Source: JALNZF01 sp964447405
GTDB taxonomy: Bacteria; Nitrospirota; UBA9217
Assembly (NCBI GenBank): GCA_964447405.1
Contig: CAYUSP010000006.1
Coordinates: 1-64,000 of the forward strand
Direction: 5' to 3'
DNA: 64,000 nt
Position numbers and translations under genes: made by a program. The notes beneath the pieces were generated by a model. That model did not search any database, had not been told where the DNA came from, and was given only the letters and a program-made list of their open reading frames with translations. The number at the start of each line of letters is the position of its first letter. The stretch's first letter is position 1. Of the stretch, positions 60,644 through 64,000 are shown piece after piece.

Positions 60644-62273
60644 GCCGTCCTATCCGTTTCCTGAGGTCGTCGAAGTCCGCATTTATAGCGGGCTTGAAGC
60701 CCCGCACCTGCGCGGCATGAAGCACTTTTTGGTCCGTCAGTTCCAGGAGGTTCTGCTGTACGATCCTGGTAAGGTCAGGCATGGTGTGTGCGGCCGCCGC
60801 AAAGGGCCAGTTGGGAATATACGGTGTGACAGCGAGCACCCGGATCTTTTTGAGATCGATCTCCTCCCGAAGCACATCGAGCGCGGACTCACGCACGAAT
60901 CCGGCATCCGCGGTTTTGCGGTAGACGCTCAGAATGACCTCTTCCTGGCGCTTGCCTTCCCGCAGCTTCAGGTCTTGCTGCACATTGATGCCTTTTTCGG
61001 ACAAAAAGAGTTTTTGCGCCAGGAATCCGCCTGCCGAACGGAACGATACCACCATCACATCCCTGCCCTTGAGGTCCGTGAGAGTATGGATGTCGCTGTC
61101 CTGGTGAGTGATGATGACCCCGCGGAAAATGTCGCCTGATTCCTCGACAATCGTGTTTGCGAACGCGGTCAACAACCCGCGGTTGGCAAGCTCGATATAT
61201 ATGTAGGGATTGGAATAGGAAAAGTCGGCTCTTCCTTGTTCAATGACGCTGAAAAAATCCTCGAAATCCCGGGGAATCACGAGCTTGAACTCGCGGCCGG
61301 TTTTTCTTGTAAGATACCGCATGAGCGGATCGAACCGCTCATACAGCGTGATGGCCGAGTACAGAGGCAGAATGGCGACCTTTACCACGCTCTTGTCGTA
61401 TACAAGATAATTTTTCCCGGTAAGGTTCCGGATCATGACCCGCACAACGTCAAAATCGCGGTCCTCAGCAGGCGCGAATCCGTCGATGCCTTTCCCTGTC
61501 GCCGCGGAACGCAGTGTTGACGTACCATAGGAAAGGAACGCCCTGCGCAAGGTCTCGCGATAAATCCCGGGCAGGCTGGTGCAGACAACGGATGGAGGGA
61601 TCGCCTCCGAGGTCTTGATGATCTTAAGACCGTCACCCAGGTATTTGCGGGCAACCTCTTCGCTCAGGCCGCCGAGCTCATGCCGCTTCGACAGGACGGA
61701 CAGGGCGATCCGGTCCTCCTGCTCCAGATAGTCTACGGATAGAAAATCTTTCAGCGTGATGCCCACTTCCTTGAACATGACTTCGGGAATGAGCGAAGAG
61801 AGGGAGGAATGCGCGGCCCCGAGAGCAAGACGCTTGTTGCGGCCCTCGACGATCTTGCCGATCAAAGCGTCCGTTCTGGCCACGATCACGCTCTGTGATA
61901 CGGCCGCGCCGCCGAGGACCGTCTTCGCGAGCGGGAAGACTCCCGATCTCCGCCGCGCCTCGCAATAGGCAACAGGGTCGAGATAGGCAAGGTGCGCCTT
62001 GCCGGAGCCGATGCTCTCCAATGCCTCCTGGTGCGAACGGGCGACCTTGAGAAGAATCTTCCTGCCGGTCTCCTGTTCGAGGTGCTCCTTCACGGGAATA
62101 AATCGTTCATACATTACCCCTACGTTTTCGATTGGAGGGATGATGAAGATAAGGGGGGAAGCACTTTCCGTTCCAGCCCGGGGATGTTCCCTCTGCGCTA
62201 CACCAGGTTCAGCTGAAACTGCCAGGCAGAACAGCATTGATGAGAAGAGCGCCAGAATAACCGGAAGATGCAT
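60630..62273 (-). CDS. Tandem PhnD-like periplasmic binding protein
   Basis: 547-aa exported protein (signal peptide ending VSA, ~22). It has two consecutive phosphonate-binding-protein-like domains: ~45-275 (YERFIPVKEHLEQETGRKIL, HLAYLDPVAYCEA) and ~300-535 (YERFDPLMRYLTRKTGREFK, ADFSYSNPYIYIEL, KGRDVMVVSFRSAGGFLA). There is no transporter nearby, and it is first in an overlapping operon with a kinase and regulator, so I infer a sensory rather than transport role. Start ATG 62273 (second of ATGATG) lies five bases beyond a TATAAT box with TTGATT 18 nt further up: leaderless. Confidence 0.92.
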   Translation of the reverse strand: MHLPVILALFSSMLFCLAVSAEPGVAQREHPRAGTESASPLIFIIPPIENVGVMYERFIPVKEHLEQETGRKILLKVARSHQEALESIGSGKAHLAYLDPVAYCEARRRSGVFPLAKTVLGGAAVSQSVIVARTDALIGKIVEGRNKRLALGAAHSSLSSLIPEVMFKEVGITLKDFLSVDYLEQEDRIALSVLSKRHELGGLSEEVARKYLGDGLKIIKTSEAIPPSVVCTSLPGIYRETLRRAFLSYGTSTLRSAATGKGIDGFAPAEDRDFDVVRVMIRNLTGKNYLVYDKSVVKVAILPLYSAITLYERFDPLMRYLTRKTGREFKLVIPRDFEDFFSVIEQGRADFSYSNPYIYIELANRGLLTAFANTIVEESGDIFRGVIITHQDSDIHTLTDLKGRDVMVVSFRSAGGFLAQKLFLSEKGINVQQDLKLREGKRQEEVILSVYRKTADAGFVRESALDVLREEIDLKKIRVLAVTPYIPNWPFAAAAHTMPDLTRIVQQNLLELTDQKVLHAAQVRGFKPAINADFDDLRKRIGRHETR

Positions 62274-62278
62274 CATTC

Positions 62279-62308
62279 ATTATACGCAGGAACCTCAAAG
62301 GAAATCAA
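62279..62308 (-). promoter_or_regulatory. Promoter of the PhnD-kinase-regulator operon
   Basis: Minus strand TTGATT (62308-62303), 18-nt spacer, TATAAT (62284-62279), five bases from ATG 62273. No Shine-Dalgarno sequence. Confidence 0.7.
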
Positions 62309-62473
62309 CAAACAAGGCAACGACCGTCTTTCAGATGAATGCTGCATGCCGAGCCGTCCTGTTTGGCACATCCCGGTGATTGATTCACGCGCTGCTTCTG
62401 ATAATAATCGCGCAGTTATCTCCATGGCATCTCTCTTGCTATATCCTGAACAGGGTTTCCGCCCGGTAATGAA

Positions 62474-62740
62474 ATGATCGATCACATGCAACCCTGCAGA
62501 ACCAGCGCATCCATGTTCAAAATAGACAAAACACTGGACATCCAGGGCCTCGTGCCTCCCCGTTCGCGAACCGTGATCGAAACAACGATGACCGAACTCG
62601 ACCGGGGATTGACGCTCAGGGTCCTGACGAAAGACAGGGAAACCAGAGAGAGCATCCCCGCCCTCTGCCAGTCTCTCGGCTATACGCTTCTGGAATTGGG
62701 CACAGAGCAGGGCATCATCGCGATAACCATCCGGAAATGA
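62474..62740 (+). CDS. TusA/SirA-like protein lacking the catalytic cysteine
   Basis: 88-aa (or 75-aa from Met14, ATG 62513) TusA-fold protein. It has the family shape: KTLDIQGL...P followed by a helix, a TLRVLTKDRETRESIPALCQ strand-helix region and GYTLLELGTEQGIIAITIRK. The signature GLxCPxP reads GLVPPRS, so the sulfur-carrying Cys is Pro28. Persulfide chemistry at that site is impossible. The only other Cys (CQ, ~68) is not in the right place. It lies 10 bp upstream of the glycosyltransferase on the same strand. Confidence 0.75.
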   Translation: MIDHMQPCRTSASMFKIDKTLDIQGLVPPRSRTVIETTMTELDRGLTLRVLTKDRETRESIPALCQSLGYTLLELGTEQGIIAITIRK

Positions 62741-62750
62741 GCGCCGTATT

Positions 62751-64000
62751 ATGAGATCCAGATCCGTCACCGAGTCTATTGCTGAAAACAGCGCCGGCTT
62801 CCCGCCGGCCAGCATTGCTATGCATAAAAACGAACTCGGACTGACTCGCGTTGACCAGGTCCTGCTCGTCACATTCATCGCCCTGCTTTATGCTCCTGTT
62901 CTTTCGATCTGCCGCTATCTCGACAATAACGCTCTTACCAACTGGAACTGGATCTACCCGGGCACCGATGTTGGCGCGGTCTATCTGCTCATCATCGCAG
63001 GGATCGGCCTCTCCTACACACTCTCCCGAAGCAGCATCCTGGAGCACGCGCCGGAGCTTATCCTGCCCATACTCGCGTTCGTTGCCATAGTGCCTCTCTG
63101 GAGCGCACCTGAAACGATTCTGGATTCAAGCCGGTATATCCTGCAGGCAAAGCATCTGGAGCTGTACGGTATCGCCGCGTTCTTTAAACAGTGGGGCCTC
63201 GGTATCAGCGCATGGACCGATCTTCCCGTGGTCCCGTTTTTCTATGGTCTGATCTTCAGGTTTCTGGGCGAATCCCGACTGTATATTCAGGCGTTCACGT
63301 CACTGCTTTTTGCGCTGACCGTCCTGCTTACTTATTGCATCGGCCGGGACCTCTGGCACAGGGACATCGGCACGGCAGCCGGCCTGCTTCTGCTCGGCAT
63401 CCCGTATCTCCTGACGCAGGTCCCGCTCATGCTGATCGATGTCCCCATGATGTTTTTCCTGACCCTCACCGTCTATCTTGTCATGTCCGCGATCGACCGG
63501 GGAGGCTTGCTCCGAATCATGGTTGCGTCGTTTGCATTGTTTCTGACGCTGTTCTCAAAATACTCGGCCATTCTCATGCTTCCTGTCGTGCTCATCATCC
63601 CCTTCGTGCATGCCCGATCCATTCCAACGCTGACAGCCGCGCGTAGCGCAGCAATCCTTGCCTGTGCCGGACTGCTGTGCGCTGTCGTACTGCTGCTGAA
63701 GTACGAGCTCATCATGGACCAGGTACAGATCCTGCGCACCTTTCAGAAACAAGGCCTCACCCGATGGCAGGAAGGGCTTGCATCGACCTTCTTGTTCCAG
63801 ACTCATCCCTTCATCACGCTTGCCGCGTGCCTTGGAATTGCCGCAGCAATCAAAAAAAGGGATGCCCGTTTCCTGATCCCCGGATGGTTCGCTCTTTTCA
63901 CCGTCTTCCTGCATCATGAACGGATCCGATATCTGCTCCCCCTGTTCCCCCTGCTGACGCTCATGGCGGGCTATGGGCTCCAGTCAATCCGGGACCGAGG
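62751..64000 (+). CDS. GT39/ArnT-type polytopic glycosyltransferase (truncated by window end)
   Basis: The reading frame is open from ATG 62751 to the end of the window (at least 416 aa). It encodes a membrane protein with about nine helices and the hallmarks of the GT39/PMT/ArnT superfamily: a first extracytoplasmic loop with acidic residues (APETILDSSRYILQAKHLEL), YIQAFTSLLFALTVLLTYCI, and later VPLMLIDVPMMFFLTLTVYL and FSKYSAILMLPVVL. Such enzymes transfer a sugar from a polyprenyl phosphate to lipid A, protein or glycan. Acceptor and sugar are unknown. Met24 (62820) could also start. The end is outside the window. Confidence 0.85.
   Translation, partial: MRSRSVTESIAENSAGFPPASIAMHKNELGLTRVDQVLLVTFIALLYAPVLSICRYLDNNALTNWNWIYPGTDVGAVYLLIIAGIGLSYTLSRSSILEHAPELILPILAFVAIVPLWSAPETILDSSRYILQAKHLELYGIAAFFKQWGLGISAWTDLPVVPFFYGLIFRFLGESRLYIQAFTSLLFALTVLLTYCIGRDLWHRDIGTAAGLLLLGIPYLLTQVPLMLIDVPMMFFLTLTVYLVMSAIDRGGLLRIMVASFALFLTLFSKYSAILMLPVVLIIPFVHARSIPTLTAARSAAILACAGLLCAVVLLLKYELIMDQVQILRTFQKQGLTRWQEGLASTFLFQTHPFITLAACLGIAAAIKKRDARFLIPGWFALFTVFLHHERIRYLLPLFPLLTLMAGYGLQSIRDR

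Noticed and set aside
1..64000. CRISPR arrays, rRNA, tRNA, transposases or prophage genes
   Set aside because: No regularly spaced direct repeats, rRNA or tRNA signatures, or recombinase/transposase frames were seen. The repeats found are inverted or dispersed and unspaced.

Overview
The window reads as a chromosomal segment of a Gram-negative, probably anaerobic, sulfur-metabolising bacterium. It carries the complete dissimilatory sulfate-activation set (sat, aprBA, qmoABC), a six-haem c-type cytochrome, a membrane pyrophosphatase, ADP-forming acetyl-CoA synthetase, and several 'two-CW' Cys-rich domains, which are familiar from Nitrospirota and Desulfobacterota genomes. I favour a Nitrospirota-like or deltaproteobacterial sulfate reducer. 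dsrAB is not in the window, so the direction of sulfur flow is not proven.

Layout. 1-4.3 kb is an accessory, lower-GC patch: a broken mdcA remnant, a DUF4185 lipoprotein, a possibly frameshifted small membrane protein, a RelE/HigA-type toxin-antitoxin pair and a stack of nested inverted repeats. 4.3-10.3 kb holds a hexahaem cytochrome, a TauE/SafE permease, guaA, two HD-domain proteins and a YkgJ protein. 10.3-23.3 kb, all on the minus strand, is the core: rdgB, adk, sat, aprB, aprA, a terminator, then qmoA, qmoB, qmoC, a CBS protein and hppA. Sat makes APS and PPi. Apr reduces APS to sulfite and AMP with electrons linked to the quinone pool by Qmo. Adk recycles AMP and HppA recovers PPi energy as ion gradient. 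23.3-50 kb is mixed housekeeping and signalling: Fe-ADH, a large lipoprotein, a cNMP/GAF plus two-CW pair, an SPFH protein, YchJ, an aminotransferase, two ABC-F proteins, an LtaS-like phosphotransferase, PpnP, a histone-deacetylase-like enzyme, a Cys-less rhodanese, an MCP, a MoeB/ThiF-like E1 enzyme, a NapH-like Fe-S membrane protein and split ADP-forming acyl-CoA synthetase subunits.

51.7-57.1 kb is the most unusual region. An ECF sigma factor and an anti-sigma factor with an AMPK-type glycogen-binding (CBM48-like) sensor sit among a lipoprotein with the same fold, an outer-membrane beta-barrel, and four exported proteins ending in low-complexity Arg/Lys/Asp/Glu/Gly-rich tails. 57.7-62.3 kb is a three-gene signalling operon: a tandem PhnD-like binding protein, a histidine kinase with a two-CW Cys module inserted inside its HAMP domain, and an NtrC-type regulator. 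The window ends in a TusA-like protein lacking its cysteine and a truncated GT39-type glycosyltransferase.

A recurrent signal across the window is a sigma70-like -10 box 5-10 nt upstream of a start codon with no Shine-Dalgarno sequence. This suggests leaderless or near-leaderless mRNAs for about nine genes, while other genes have strong AGGAGG sites. No rRNA, tRNA, CRISPR array or transposase was found.
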